Assembly (NCBI RefSeq): GCF_000160535.1
Contig: NZ_GG704780.1
Location: forward strand, 101,338-165,337
Source: Hallella bergensis DSM 17361
GTDB taxonomy: Bacteria > Bacteroidota > Bacteroidia > Bacteroidales > Bacteroidaceae
Reading direction: 5' to 3'
Length of the DNA: 64,000 nucleotides
Shown: one piece after another, positions 54,672 through 63,729 of the stretch
How positions within the stretch are numbered: the stretch's first letter is position 1
Layout: each line of letters begins with the position of its first letter
Made by a program: the position numbers and the translations under genes
Notes under the pieces: generated by a model
Seen by the model: only the letters and a program-made list of their open reading frames with translations
Told to the model about the DNA's origin: nothing
The model's database searches: none

Positions 54672-55613
54672 ATGGATAAGAAGAAAGGTATGATTGGCTA
54701 TCATCTGCTGGCAGCAGTGGTGGTCTTGATTTGGGGTTGCACCTTTGTCAACTCCAAAGTTCTGCTGATGAATGGGCTTACTGCGCACGAAATATTTGTT
54801 CTGCGCTTCTTTTTCTCATACATTTGCATCTGGACAATATCGCCACATCGGCTTTGGGCAGACAGCGTGAAAGATGAGCTGTTGTTTGTGTTGCTGGGCA
54901 TAACCGGAGGCTCGTTGTATTTTGTGACGGAGAACGAGGCGGTGATGATAGATTATGTGAACAATGTTTCGTTTATTGTTTGCACGGCTCCCTTGCTCAC
55001 AACGTTGCTTGCGCTGCTGTTTTTGAAGGGTGTAACGGCCAACAAGGGATTGGTTTTGGGATCGGCTGCAGCTGTGTTGGGCGTTGCGCTGGTTGTGTTT
55101 AACGGTCAGTTTATGCTCAACCTCAACCCTCTGGGCGACATGTTGGCGCTGAGTGCTGCACTGAGTTGGGCCGTGTATAGCCTGTTGCTGCGCAGGATGG
55201 CAGGATATAATGTGGTGTTTGTCACGCGCAAAGTGTTTTTCTACGGACTGGTTACGGTGCTGCCTATGTTCTTGGTTCATCCTTGGCAGTTCCCATTGGA
55301 GGGCTTTCTGAAACCAGCCGTATGGACTAATCTGCTGTTCCTTGGATTTGTGGCGAGCTTTGGCTGTTTTGTGTTTTGGAGTTGGGTGAGCAAACGGTTG
55401 GGTGCGCTTAAGGCAAGTAATTATATCTACCTGAATCCCGTTTCCACGGTTGTGTTTTCAGCCTTGGTACTCGATGAGCCGATGACATGGCTCGCATACG
55501 TGGGCTCTGGTTTAATCTTGCTTGGCGTTTATCTGTCCAATCAGGGCGTGCGGGGGTTTCATCTCCATCGGCGCAAACATCACGAAACCCCTATAACGCG
55601 GATCTCGTCTTAA
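54672..55613 (+). CDS. EamA/DMT-family transporter
   Basis: 313 aa with ten hydrophobic segments arranged as two EamA repeats (VVLIWGCTFVNSKVLL in the first, AALSWAVYSLLLRRM in the second). These carriers export metabolites or amino-acid derivatives. Specificity is not predictable. YIYLNPVSTVVFSALVLDEP near residue 255 is the usual C-terminal half signature. The last 23 bp overlap the end of the convergent small secreted-protein gene. Confidence 0.88.
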   Translation: MDKKKGMIGYHLLAAVVVLIWGCTFVNSKVLLMNGLTAHEIFVLRFFFSYICIWTISPHRLWADSVKDELLFVLLGITGGSLYFVTENEAVMIDYVNNVSFIVCTAPLLTTLLALLFLKGVTANKGLVLGSAAAVLGVALVVFNGQFMLNLNPLGDMLALSAALSWAVYSLLLRRMAGYNVVFVTRKVFFYGLVTVLPMFLVHPWQFPLEGFLKPAVWTNLLFLGFVASFGCFVFWSWVSKRLGALKASNYIYLNPVSTVVFSALVLDEPMTWLAYVGSGLILLGVYLSNQGVRGFHLHRRKHHETPITRISS

Positions 55614-55965
55614 GTTTTTTGCCGTTTTTATCCCATGTGTATATCCAGTTGCCGTTGCGTGAGGTAAAAGTTTCCCCCGCTACGGCGATAATGGATCCCA
55701 CATCATTGGCGCTCATGGTTTTGTATTTCTTCCCCATCACGTCGAAGAAATAATACCAGGAACCTTTCTTGCTGATAAAAAAATAGGCAGACCATCCCAC
55801 GACTTGCCCGATGTCCGACTTGCTGAGTATCTTGATTTTGTTGCCGCGCTCGTCATAAAGATACACCCAGTTCTTGCTGCTCTCAATGTTTGAGATGTGT
55901 TTATCCTTGGCAATGGCCGACAAACACAGGATAAGGACAAGGATAAATAACAGTTTTCGTTTCAT
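55591..55965 (-). CDS. small secreted protein with three WY-x-x-D-x-x-G-K-K repeats
   Basis: 124 aa with a signal peptide (MKRKLLFILVLILCLSAIAK). The mature part has three repeats of about 30-35 residues, each centred on W[VYI]Y-x-[YFW]D-x-x-G-x-K: NWVYLYDERGNKIK, SWYYFFDVMGKKYK and NWIYTWDKNGKKLK. The intervening parts (SKSDIGQVVG, SANDVGSIIAV) are also related. No named family is recognised. The repeat resembles short beta-hairpin surface repeats. It overlaps the end of the EamA gene by 23 bp and is not otherwise linked to a pathway. Confidence 0.75.
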   Translation of the reverse strand: MKRKLLFILVLILCLSAIAKDKHISNIESSKNWVYLYDERGNKIKILSKSDIGQVVGWSAYFFISKKGSWYYFFDVMGKKYKTMSANDVGSIIAVAGETFTSRNGNWIYTWDKNGKKLKTRSAL

Positions 55966-56001
55966 AGACTATGATTTGAGAAGTAGAATTTCAGCGTGTG
56001 C

Positions 56002-56190
56002 TCATGTGGGGAGCTTGGTATTTGGGTGATTCTTCTTGGTGCAGTCATACCGGGTGCAGGCGTCCTTGAGTTGGCAGCCGTCGCATGCTGACTTGGGATT
56101 GGTCAGCGTGCGCCAAATGCGGACACCCGCCAGCACTACACATGCCAGAACGATGATGCCGGTGATGATATATTGCAGTGTTATACACAT
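56002..56190 (-). CDS. small Cys-rich single-pass membrane protein
   Basis: 62 aa. One N-terminal membrane helix (YIITGIIVLACVVLAGVRI) is followed by a short tail with CDGCQLKDACTRYDC, a four-Cys cluster of C-x2-C-x5-C-x3-C type. This resembles the FeoB-associated Cys-rich membrane proteins, though no feo gene is nearby. It might bind iron or zinc. It lies between the repeat protein and the pseudokinase in the same direction. Confidence 0.7.
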   Translation of the reverse strand: MCITLQYIITGIIVLACVVLAGVRIWRTLTNPKSACDGCQLKDACTRYDCTKKNHPNTKLPT

Positions 56191-56228
56191 TTCGGTATTA
56201 CGGTCAGTTGAAAGAGCGCGTCCTCTTC

Positions 56229-57386
56229 TTATTGTTCGGCATCCTTCTTCGCTCTATAATCCATAAATGCCTTATCGTAGGCGGCAAACTGCTCCTCTGT
56301 TTTATTGCCTAATGCCTTGCGTAGTCCTTTGTAATAGCTTGAAAGCTTAGTTTGTATGACAGATTTCTCCTTGCTGGATGCATAGATCTTGTCCATGTCA
56401 ATGTGCATTTGGGGTACCAGTTCGTTGAGGAAGGCGAGGTCGCCGGTGTAAGTCTGGTTTGCAGGAGCGGCGCTCTGGGTAGGTTCTGCCGTTTCTTGTG
56501 CAGGGAGTGGTCTGTCGGATTGTTTCGTCGGAATCTCTGTCCTCTCTGTTGAATCGACTATTTCGCTTGTCGGTTGGCTTTTTTCTGTATCGATAACATC
56601 GCGATTGAAGAAAGCCAAGGCGACTACAACAGCCAGTGCTGCAATAGCGGCAACAACAGCAACTATGCGCTTACTATTGGCACCGCCTTTGCCCATGCCT
56701 GTGGTTTTCCGGCGTGTATGGCGATGGTGCTCGAATGCCTCGAGGAAGGCGTCAATGTCCGGGAATCTGTTGTTGCGGGCTATGGCGCTGCTACCGAAAA
56801 CAACGTTCTCGTATCTTTCCCCCAAATCCATCTCCTTGAGAATCATACCCAAGGAGAATACATCAGTTCGGGCATCGAGTGAGACGGTGCCGTCCTTGGC
56901 TTCCGGAGCGCGGAATTTCATGGATTCTGTTGGTTCACTGAGTCGGTCGGCATAGCGTAACCTAAAGTTCAACAACTTCACGCGGTCGCCCTGCTGAGTG
57001 ATGAATATGCACGAGGGATCCAATGCCCCGTGCACCTTGCCTTGTTGATGCAGGAAGTTGAGCGCGTTGGCAATCTGCAGGATTATGTCTTTCTGTTCCT
57101 CAGCACTGTGATTTTCCTCCATATAGTCGGCCAAGGTGCGAGATGGCTCCCATTCCATCACAATACACTGTCCGTAACCGGCAACTTCCTTCATTTCAAG
57201 ATATTTCAAGATATTGGGATGGTCTATCTTCTGGCACTGTTCGTATTCGCGTTTCAATCCGCGTTGATACTGCGGTCTGTCTTCAAAGCCAGGCTTCAGG
57301 CCGATGAGCATGACCTCACGGGTGCCGTCTTTTCCTGTCACCAAGAAGTTGATGCTGGAATTCTTTATTTCGTTTATTTCTGTCAT
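56229..57386 (-). CDS. membrane-anchored Hanks-type pseudokinase
   Basis: 385 aa from the ATG at 57384-57386 (MTEINEIKNS). A longer frame overlaps the kinase gene at 57460 and is rejected. Residues 1-225 have a protein-kinase-like fold: LKREYEQCQKIDHPNILKYL (alpha-C Glu), a hinge IVMEWEPS, and KFRAPEAKDG with DVFSLGMIL. The catalytic HRDLKPxN is replaced by HGALDPSCI and DFG by NFR, so the catalytic Asp and metal-binding Asp are both missing. A basic linker, one membrane helix (VAVVAAIAALAVVVALAFF, about 255-275) and a Pro/Ser/Thr-rich outer segment with a helical end follow. Probably a signalling scaffold or sensor rather than an active kinase. Confidence 0.8.
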   Translation of the reverse strand: MTEINEIKNSSINFLVTGKDGTREVMLIGLKPGFEDRPQYQRGLKREYEQCQKIDHPNILKYLEMKEVAGYGQCIVMEWEPSRTLADYMEENHSAEEQKDIILQIANALNFLHQQGKVHGALDPSCIFITQQGDRVKLLNFRLRYADRLSEPTESMKFRAPEAKDGTVSLDARTDVFSLGMILKEMDLGERYENVVFGSSAIARNNRFPDIDAFLEAFEHHRHTRRKTTGMGKGGANSKRIVAVVAAIAALAVVVALAFFNRDVIDTEKSQPTSEIVDSTERTEIPTKQSDRPLPAQETAEPTQSAAPANQTYTGDLAFLNELVPQMHIDMDKIYASSKEKSVIQTKLSSYYKGLRKALGNKTEEQFAAYDKAFMDYRAKKDAEQ

Positions 57387-57459
57387 AATGTATGGTTTTG
57401 ATGTTTTTGCCGAACTTCGGCAAACGCGGAGGCTCTGGGAATATTCGTTTTGGGGAACT

Positions 57460-58086
57460 CTACTTACCTTCCACGGGAAACAGTCCATAGAGGTTGGTGT
57501 CAATCATTTCGGTCACCTTTCGAAAATCTTCGGGCGTATCCTCAAAGCTGAGGTTGTCTCCGTCGATGATAATGAGGTCGCCTTTGTAGCCAGCAATCCA
57601 GTCTTCGTATCGCTTTTGCAACCCCGTAAGATAGTCGATGCGTATGCTTTGTTCAAATGATCGCCCACGTTTCTCAATATGCTTTACAAGCGTTGGTATG
57701 GAGGACCGGATATAAATCATAAGTTGCGGCAGCTTGACCAACGACATCATCAGGTCAAAGAGATCGGAGTAATTCTTGAAGTCCCGGTCGCTCATGTACC
57801 CTTGCTCGTGCAAGTTAGGGGCGAAGATTCGTGCGTCTTCGAAGATTGTGCGGTCTTGTATGATGGTGTCCGAGCTGTTGGCAATTTCCACCACCTCCTT
57901 GAAGCGCTTGTTCAGGAAGTACACCTGAAGGTTGAAAGACCATCGGTTCATGTCCTTATAGAAATCATCTAAGTATGGATTGTTTTCTACAGGTTCAAAT
58001 CTTGGAGTCCAGCCATAGCGATTGGCCAGCATCTTCGTAAGGGTGGTCTTGCCACTTCCGATGTTTCCTGCTATTGCAATGTGCAT
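57460..58086 (-). CDS. deoxynucleoside kinase (dNK), second of a tandem pair
   Basis: 208 aa, cytoplasmic. P-loop AGNIGSGKTTLTKML, the base-contacting region EPVENNPYLDDFYKDMNRW, the IIQDRTIFED motif (DRS/DRT) and the LID-type IYIRSSIPTLVKHIEKRGR with Arg residues identify the deoxyadenosine/deoxyguanosine kinase family. It phosphorylates salvaged deoxynucleosides. It starts 5 bp after its paralogue and shares most motifs with it, so the pair arose by duplication and may form a heterodimer as in lactobacilli. The exact nucleoside preference cannot be read. Confidence 0.9.
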   Translation of the reverse strand: MHIAIAGNIGSGKTTLTKMLANRYGWTPRFEPVENNPYLDDFYKDMNRWSFNLQVYFLNKRFKEVVEIANSSDTIIQDRTIFEDARIFAPNLHEQGYMSDRDFKNYSDLFDLMMSLVKLPQLMIYIRSSIPTLVKHIEKRGRSFEQSIRIDYLTGLQKRYEDWIAGYKGDLIIIDGDNLSFEDTPEDFRKVTEMIDTNLYGLFPVEGK

Positions 58087-58091
58087 GATTT

Positions 58092-58751
58092 TTATGGTTT
58101 GATGAAAGGAGTTGTACTGAACAGCGTATGGTCAGTGTTTTGGATTTCAGCCAACTGAGCATCTATTCGTTTGATAACCGATGCGAAATCTTCTCTGGAA
58201 TGTAGGAAGTCGAGGTTGTCGGCTTCGATGGTCAGTACACGTCCCTTGTATTTGTTATTGATAAAGTCTTCGTATCTGACGTTGAGATTATTCAGATAGT
58301 CGAGTTGAATATTCTGTTCGTAATCCCGTCCCCGTTTATGGATATGGTCAACGAGGTGGGGCACTGACGAGCGAAGATAGACCATGAGGTCGGGTTGTTT
58401 GGCAACCATCATCATCGATTCGAACAGTCCCATGTAGGTGTCAAAGTCACGGTCACTCATGTTACCCATATCGTGGTTGTTGGCCGTGAATATATACACG
58501 CCCTCAAAGATGGAACGATCTTGTATGATGGTGTTGTCGGCCTTGGCTATGTCCAAGAGGTCACGAAACCTTTCCTTCAGGAAGTACACCTCCAAATTGA
58601 GCGACCATCGCTGCATGTCCTGATAGTATTCCTCCAAATAGGGGTTTTGGAGCACGCTTTCCAAGCGCGGCTCCCACCCGTAATGGCGTACGAGCATGTT
58701 GGTGAGCGTAGTCTTTCCGCTACCTATATTTCCTGCGATTACAATGTGCAT
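58092..58751 (-). CDS. deoxynucleoside kinase (dNK), first of a tandem pair
   Basis: 219 aa. Same motif set as the downstream copy: AGNIGSGKTTLTNML, ESVLQNPYLEEYYQDMQRW, IIQDRSIFEGVYIF and YLRSSVPHLVDHIHKRGRDYE. The C-terminal tail is 11 residues longer. Differences in the substrate-pocket segment after the P-loop (VLQ against VEN) suggest the two copies prefer different deoxynucleosides. A promoter lies about 95 bp upstream and should serve both genes, and perhaps the pseudokinase. Confidence 0.9.
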   Translation of the reverse strand: MHIVIAGNIGSGKTTLTNMLVRHYGWEPRLESVLQNPYLEEYYQDMQRWSLNLEVYFLKERFRDLLDIAKADNTIIQDRSIFEGVYIFTANNHDMGNMSDRDFDTYMGLFESMMMVAKQPDLMVYLRSSVPHLVDHIHKRGRDYEQNIQLDYLNNLNVRYEDFINNKYKGRVLTIEADNLDFLHSREDFASVIKRIDAQLAEIQNTDHTLFSTTPFIKP

Positions 58752-58846
58752 GCTATATCTTCTCCATGCCTGGGTTATGGTTTTAGAACAGTTTTCTGGA
58801 TATCATTCCTTGTCAGCATGTCGTGACTTCTGTTAACTGTCCCTGG

Positions 58847-58878
58847 CAAAGTTACCTAATTTATTGTACTATTCCAAG
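58847..58878 (-). promoter_or_regulatory. promoter of the dNK pair
   Basis: Minus-strand CTTG (58875-58878, one mismatch), a 20-nt spacer and TAACTTTG (58847-58854). The leader is about 90 nt. Confidence 0.6.
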
Positions 58879-58950
58879 AAAACATCCTGTGATTTGGGCG
58901 TTTTTATCTAATTTTTTGTGTTTTGTCGTGGTGTTAAATTTTTAAATGAG

Positions 58951-58958
58951 TATCTTTG
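58951..58958 (+). promoter_or_regulatory. -7 box of the GH127/146 gene
   Basis: TATCTTTG lies 54 nt before the ATG. The nearest upstream TTTG (58922-58925) is 25 nt away, too far for the consensus. Confidence 0.45.
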
Positions 58959-59011
58959 CCACAATCAATTCCCGAAACACTCAAGCCTAACTAACTATAC
59001 ATTCTATCATT

Positions 59012-61531
59012 ATGAATCAACTCAGATTTGTTCTTCTTTCCGCAGTCGTGGCTTTTTGGAGCTGGATGCCGACACATGCGCAGCGTTTGCTTTACCCTCA
59101 TCATTTCAACTTGGATGAGGTTACCTTGCTCGACAGTCCACTCAAGACAGCCATGGATCTCAACATCAAGATGCTGATGCAGTATGATGTCGACCGCCTG
59201 CTCACTCCCTTCATCCGTCAGGCTGGCCTGCATACCGGACGATATGCTGACTGGCAATCCCGACACCCGAACTTCATGAATTGGGGTGGAAACAATTTTG
59301 ACCTCTCCGGACATGTCGGCGGGCACTATGTGTCGGCCTTGGCCATGGCATACGCAGCGTGTCACGACACCGCCACAAAGGCTCGCATCAAAGAGCGTTT
59401 GGACTATATGATTGACGTATTGAAGGATTGCCAGGATGCCTACGACACCAATACCGAGGGGCTCTATGGATTTATTGGCGGTCAGCCCATCAACGACATG
59501 TGGAAGAAAATGTATGCCGGCGACATCAGTTCTTTCCGGCAACACCGTGGATGGGTGCCGTTCTATTGTCAGCATAAGGTGCTGGCCGGTCTGCGCGATG
59601 CTTATCTTTATACCGGCAACACCACGGCGCGAGATCTCTTTCGTAAACTTGCCGACTGGAGTGTCAATCTGGTATCCAACCTTTCGGATGCCACGATGCA
59701 GACCGTACTCGACACCGAGCATGGTGGCATGAACGAAACCTTGGCCGATGCCTACACTCTTTTTGGCGACAGCAAATATCTGGCTGCTGCCCGCAAATAC
59801 AGCCACCAGACGATGCTAAACGGAATGCAGACGCCCAACCCCACATTCCTCGACAACAGACATGCCAACACGCAGGTGCCCAAGTATATTGGTTTTGAGC
59901 GTGTGGCCGAGGAGGATCCCACTGCGACAACCTATGCCACTGCTGCGAGCAACTTCTGGGATGACGTGGCACAAAACCGAACCGTGTGCATCGGGGGCAA
60001 TAGTGTGGGCGAGCATTTCCTGTCCGTCGGCAACAGCAATCGGTATATCGACCATCTCGATGGTCCCGAGAGCTGCAACACCAATAATATGATGAAATTG
60101 TCGGAGATGATGGCCGACCGCACTCACGATGCCCGATACGCTGATTTCTATGAGTATGCCATGTACAACCATATCCTCTCCACCCAGGATCCCACGACAG
60201 GCGGCTACGTTTATTTCACAACCCTCCGCCCACAAGGCTACCGAATCTATTCCAAGGTGAATGAGGGCATGTGGTGTTGTGTGGGAACCGGTATGGAGAA
60301 TCATAGCAAATATGGTCATTTTGTTTACACTCACGATGCAGATACTGCCGTGTATATCAACCTTTTTACGGCGAGTAAGTTGGATAATAAGCATTTCATG
60401 CTCACCCAGGAAACCGCTTATCCTTATGAGCAGCGCACCAAAATCACGGTGGGCAAGTCGGGAACCTATACCATTGCCGTGCGTCACCCTTGGTGGACTA
60501 CGGCAGATTATTCGATCAGCGTCAATGGAACCAAGCAACCTCTTGATGTTCTTCAGGGTCAAGCCAGCTATTGCCGGCTGAAGCGAGCATGGAAAGCGGG
60601 CGATGTGATCACTGTCGATCTGCCCATGTCACTTCGTGTGGCAGAATGCCCCAACTATAGCGATTATATTGCATTTGAGTATGGTCCCGTGTTGCTGGGT
60701 GCCCAGACCACGGCCACGGATGCATCCGATGCCAAAGCCAATGGACTGACCTACGAACCCTTGCGCAACGAATACGCCGGCGAAGGACGTATGGATCATG
60801 CGCCCGGTGCCATGGCATCCAGCAAATCGCTTGTCTCGGCACCCCTGCTTATCGGCAATCGTGCCGATGTGCTGAACAGGGTCAAGGTGAAAGATTTGGC
60901 CAAATTGCAATTTGTGGTGGACGCCAGTCGCGGTGATACTCCCGGATACGCGTGGTCAGAACTGACGTTGCGCCCCTTCCACGAGATTCACCATGCTCGC
61001 TATATGTGCTACTGGTACCAGCAAACACAGGAGAATTTTGAACATAGCGACATGGTAGCCAGCGAACTTGCCAATAAGAAACTGGCCGAACGTACCATAG
61101 ATTTTGTGGCCACCGGAGAACAACAGAGCGAGGCTGGACATGAATATCAGTATAGCGACGACTCCTCATCGGGGAGTTATCGCGATGAAACCTATCGCGA
61201 TGCCAAAGCCGGAGGTTTTATCCAATATTCCCTTTTCAATCCTGACAAGCTGAAAGACAGCCTTTCCATCCTCTGCCGTTTCACCACGGCCGACAAGGGA
61301 CGCAAAGCCACGCTCACCGTAGACGGTGTGAAGTTGGCCGATATCGAGATACCGGCCACGATGAAAGGGTCGGTCAATGGATTCTACAACGTGGAATTCC
61401 CTATACCGGCACACTTAGTTGTGGATGCTCGGGGCAAGGCCAAAAACAAGTTTGTCGTGCGGCTCACGGCATCGTCAGCTACCCTGTGCCCCGGCTTTTA
61501 TTATCTCAGATTGCTGCGTGGCCGCATGTAG
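59012..61531 (+). CDS. secreted beta-L-arabinofuranosidase, GH127/GH146 type
   Basis: 839 aa with a signal peptide (ending THAQ). The catalytic (alpha/alpha) barrel (about 30-430) has HLDGPESCNTNNMMKL and GMWCCVGTGMENHSKYG. In the characterised family the Glu and Cys of the ES/TCN motif and the two adjacent Cys bind zinc, and the first of the CC pair is the nucleophile. A beta-sandwich region follows (about 440-640), then a C-terminal domain of about 150 residues with a YSDDSSSGSYRDETYRDA segment. It removes beta-linked L-arabinofuranose from plant glycans or glycoproteins. It is not in an operon. Its stop lies 8 bp from the end of the convergent butyrate kinase gene. Confidence 0.9.
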   Translation: MNQLRFVLLSAVVAFWSWMPTHAQRLLYPHHFNLDEVTLLDSPLKTAMDLNIKMLMQYDVDRLLTPFIRQAGLHTGRYADWQSRHPNFMNWGGNNFDLSGHVGGHYVSALAMAYAACHDTATKARIKERLDYMIDVLKDCQDAYDTNTEGLYGFIGGQPINDMWKKMYAGDISSFRQHRGWVPFYCQHKVLAGLRDAYLYTGNTTARDLFRKLADWSVNLVSNLSDATMQTVLDTEHGGMNETLADAYTLFGDSKYLAAARKYSHQTMLNGMQTPNPTFLDNRHANTQVPKYIGFERVAEEDPTATTYATAASNFWDDVAQNRTVCIGGNSVGEHFLSVGNSNRYIDHLDGPESCNTNNMMKLSEMMADRTHDARYADFYEYAMYNHILSTQDPTTGGYVYFTTLRPQGYRIYSKVNEGMWCCVGTGMENHSKYGHFVYTHDADTAVYINLFTASKLDNKHFMLTQETAYPYEQRTKITVGKSGTYTIAVRHPWWTTADYSISVNGTKQPLDVLQGQASYCRLKRAWKAGDVITVDLPMSLRVAECPNYSDYIAFEYGPVLLGAQTTATDASDAKANGLTYEPLRNEYAGEGRMDHAPGAMASSKSLVSAPLLIGNRADVLNRVKVKDLAKLQFVVDASRGDTPGYAWSELTLRPFHEIHHARYMCYWYQQTQENFEHSDMVASELANKKLAERTIDFVATGEQQSEAGHEYQYSDDSSSGSYRDETYRDAKAGGFIQYSLFNPDKLKDSLSILCRFTTADKGRKATLTVDGVKLADIEIPATMKGSVNGFYNVEFPIPAHLVVDARGKAKNKFVVRLTASSATLCPGFYYLRLLRGRM

Positions 61532-61539
61532 ATAGATCA

Positions 61540-62601
61540 TTATTTATATTCCTGGGCTTCCGTGTCTCCTTTCAGCACAGCCAATGCGGCCTCAGCCAGT
61601 GCACCCTGCTCATTTTCGCCGGGATAGCAGTGCACGGGAGCCAGGAATGCTATGCGCTTGCGCAGCATGTCCGTAATTCTTGTGGAGTGAGCCACTCCGC
61701 CGGTTATCAGTATGGCATCAACGTCTCCGCAAAAGGTAGCCCCGAGGGCGCACACCCATTTGGCCACATTGTATACCATGGCTTCTACGACAAGCTTTGC
61801 ATACGCATCACCCTCATCTATCCGTCGCATCACCTCACGCATGTCGTTGGTGCCAAGATGGGCAATGACACCCCCTTGTCCGGTAATCATTTTCAGCAGT
61901 TCCTCCTCGGTGTGCTTGCCACTGAAACACAATCGCACCATGTCTGAACTGGGAAACGATCCCGAGCGCTCTGTGCTGAAAGGTCCCTCGCCGTTGATGG
62001 CATTGTTCACATCCACAGCTCGCCCATGATCGTGGGCCGCAATCGATATTCCGCCACCCAAGTGGCATACAATGAGTTTCAGATCTTCGTAACGGCGACC
62101 GCATTCCTTAGCAAACTGCTTGGCCACGGCGCGCTGGTTGAGGGCATGCCACACACACGACCGCATCATTTCCGGTCGCCCTGTCAGGCGAGTCATCGGC
62201 GTCAGTTCGTCCACGACACCAGGTTCTGCAATGAATGCCTTGCATCCGGGAATCATGGCTGCAATGTCGTAGGCAATTTTGCACCCCAAGTTGCAGGCAT
62301 GCCGATACGTGGCATGCAGGTTGTCGCTGATCATCTGCTCGTTGATGACGTACACTCCCCCCAATACCGGTTTGCCGATTCCGCCCCGTCCTACCACGGC
62401 ATCAAAGTCTAAGGCTATGCCTTGGGTTTTGAGTTCATCGAGCACCAGTTCCCGGCGAAAGTCGTACTGGTCGTGCACGTCGGCAAAGTTGGCCAGCTGC
62501 TCGGCCTGATGGTGAATGTTGGTTGTATATTGTGGCTTGAGATCTTCATAGACAGCCATTTTGGTAGAGGTGGATCCGGGATTGATGACTAATATCTTCA
62601 T
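61540..62601 (-). CDS. buk: butyrate kinase
   Basis: 353 aa, cytoplasmic. The acetate/sugar kinase fold is recognised by MKILVINPGSTSTKMAVYED, LIVCHLGGGISIAAHDHGRAVDVNNA and ILITGGVAHST. The length and the STERSGSFPSSD loop fit Buk rather than acetate kinase. It converts butyryl (or branched-chain acyl) phosphate and ADP to the acid and ATP. It follows ptb by 37 bp, giving the usual Ptb-Buk operon. In Bacteroidota the pair may serve isobutyrate or isovalerate formation as well as butyrate. Confidence 0.93.
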   Translation of the reverse strand: MKILVINPGSTSTKMAVYEDLKPQYTTNIHHQAEQLANFADVHDQYDFRRELVLDELKTQGIALDFDAVVGRGGIGKPVLGGVYVINEQMISDNLHATYRHACNLGCKIAYDIAAMIPGCKAFIAEPGVVDELTPMTRLTGRPEMMRSCVWHALNQRAVAKQFAKECGRRYEDLKLIVCHLGGGISIAAHDHGRAVDVNNAINGEGPFSTERSGSFPSSDMVRLCFSGKHTEEELLKMITGQGGVIAHLGTNDMREVMRRIDEGDAYAKLVVEAMVYNVAKWVCALGATFCGDVDAILITGGVAHSTRITDMLRKRIAFLAPVHCYPGENEQGALAEAALAVLKGDTEAQEYK

Positions 62602-62638
62602 CTTTGTTTTTACTGATAGTTAAAACACACCGGGCACC

Positions 62639-63502
62639 TCACGCCCGTTGACTTTCTCTCCTACCCCGTGCGGCTGCAGCCGCCAGGCTGTAGTATTTGG
62701 TGTCGGCAGTGTCGGCACGCGAGGTGAGAACCACGGGCACGCTCGCTCCCAGAAGGATGCTGGCTAACTTGGCATTGTTGAACAGCGTAATGCTCTTGTG
62801 AAAAACGTTCCCTGCCTCGATGTTTGGGAATATCAGGGCGTCGGCATCTCCGGCGATAGGTGAGGCTATGCCCTTCACCTTCAGGCTTTCCGCCGAGCAC
62901 GATGTCTTCAGGTCCAGGGGCCCGTCTACCACGCATCGGCCAAACTCCCCACGCTTGGCCCGCTCTGCAATCTCGGCATAGCCTGCCGTGTAGGGAAAGT
63001 GACGTTCGTCCACCTCCTCGCTGCAATGAATCAGTGCTATTTTGGGTTCTTCAACGCCCATGGCACGGCAGAGGTCAGCCACATAGCTCACTTGTTGGAT
63101 GCGCTGCTCATGGGTGGGAAAAGGGATGACAGCGGCGTCGGAATAGAATAGCAACTTGGGGTATTGCGGAATGTTAGCGCAAGCCGTGTGCGTGAGCAGA
63201 TGCCCCTCGGACAGGAGTCCGCCGTTATAGCGGAGGATAGCCTTCAGCAGAATTTCTGAAGGAATCAAGCCTTTCATGATCATGTCTGCCTCACCCTGCT
63301 GAACCATTGCGACGGCTTGTTCGGCTACACTCGTCAGGTCGTCACCGTCGAGCATGACAGCCTCTATGAAACCATCTCGGGTCGCGCGCTCCACGGCTTC
63401 CTGGGTCGACTTGTCGCGTGGGCACACCACAGCCACCCGACGCTTGATGCATTTGCTTTTAAGGTGCATCACCACCTGGTCAAAATCTTGTGTCGTTTCC
63501 AT
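62639..63502 (-). CDS. ptb: phosphate butyryltransferase
   Basis: 287 aa, PTA_PTB family. MIMKGLIPSEILLKAIL, GLLSEGHLLTHTACANIP, YSDAAVIPFPTHEQRIQQV and the C-terminal ADALIFPNIEAGNVFHKSI are typical of Ptb. It exchanges CoA for phosphate on butyryl-CoA and passes the acyl phosphate to Buk. A minus-strand TATCTTTG at 63598-63605 is a likely -7 box with a leader of about 90 nt. No -33 TTTG is well spaced. Confidence 0.92.
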   Translation of the reverse strand: METTQDFDQVVMHLKSKCIKRRVAVVCPRDKSTQEAVERATRDGFIEAVMLDGDDLTSVAEQAVAMVQQGEADMIMKGLIPSEILLKAILRYNGGLLSEGHLLTHTACANIPQYPKLLFYSDAAVIPFPTHEQRIQQVSYVADLCRAMGVEEPKIALIHCSEEVDERHFPYTAGYAEIAERAKRGEFGRCVVDGPLDLKTSCSAESLKVKGIASPIAGDADALIFPNIEAGNVFHKSITLFNNAKLASILLGASVPVVLTSRADTADTKYYSLAAAAARGRRESQRA

Positions 63503-63597
63503 TACTTATTTCATATATAGGGTTCTCGTCGGCCCAGTCTAACAGCAACTTGAACCTGCGAGAGCCTCATCTGTATATCGTTTGATTCTTGTATCCG

Positions 63598-63605
63598 CAA
63601 AGATA
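63598..63605 (-). promoter_or_regulatory. -7 box upstream of ptb-buk
   Basis: Minus-strand TATCTTTG. The nearest -33-like sequence is off-spacing (23 nt), so this is a partial match. Confidence 0.45.
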
Positions 63606-63729
63606 AATATTTTTCGTGAAATCGAGTTGAAAAATCCCTTTTTCGTTTATGAATTCTGATAAATTTAATTCGATTTCCCCGTGCCGCATCAGCCTTTGTC
63701 GTGTTGATCAGGTTTGAACGTCGGCGCTT

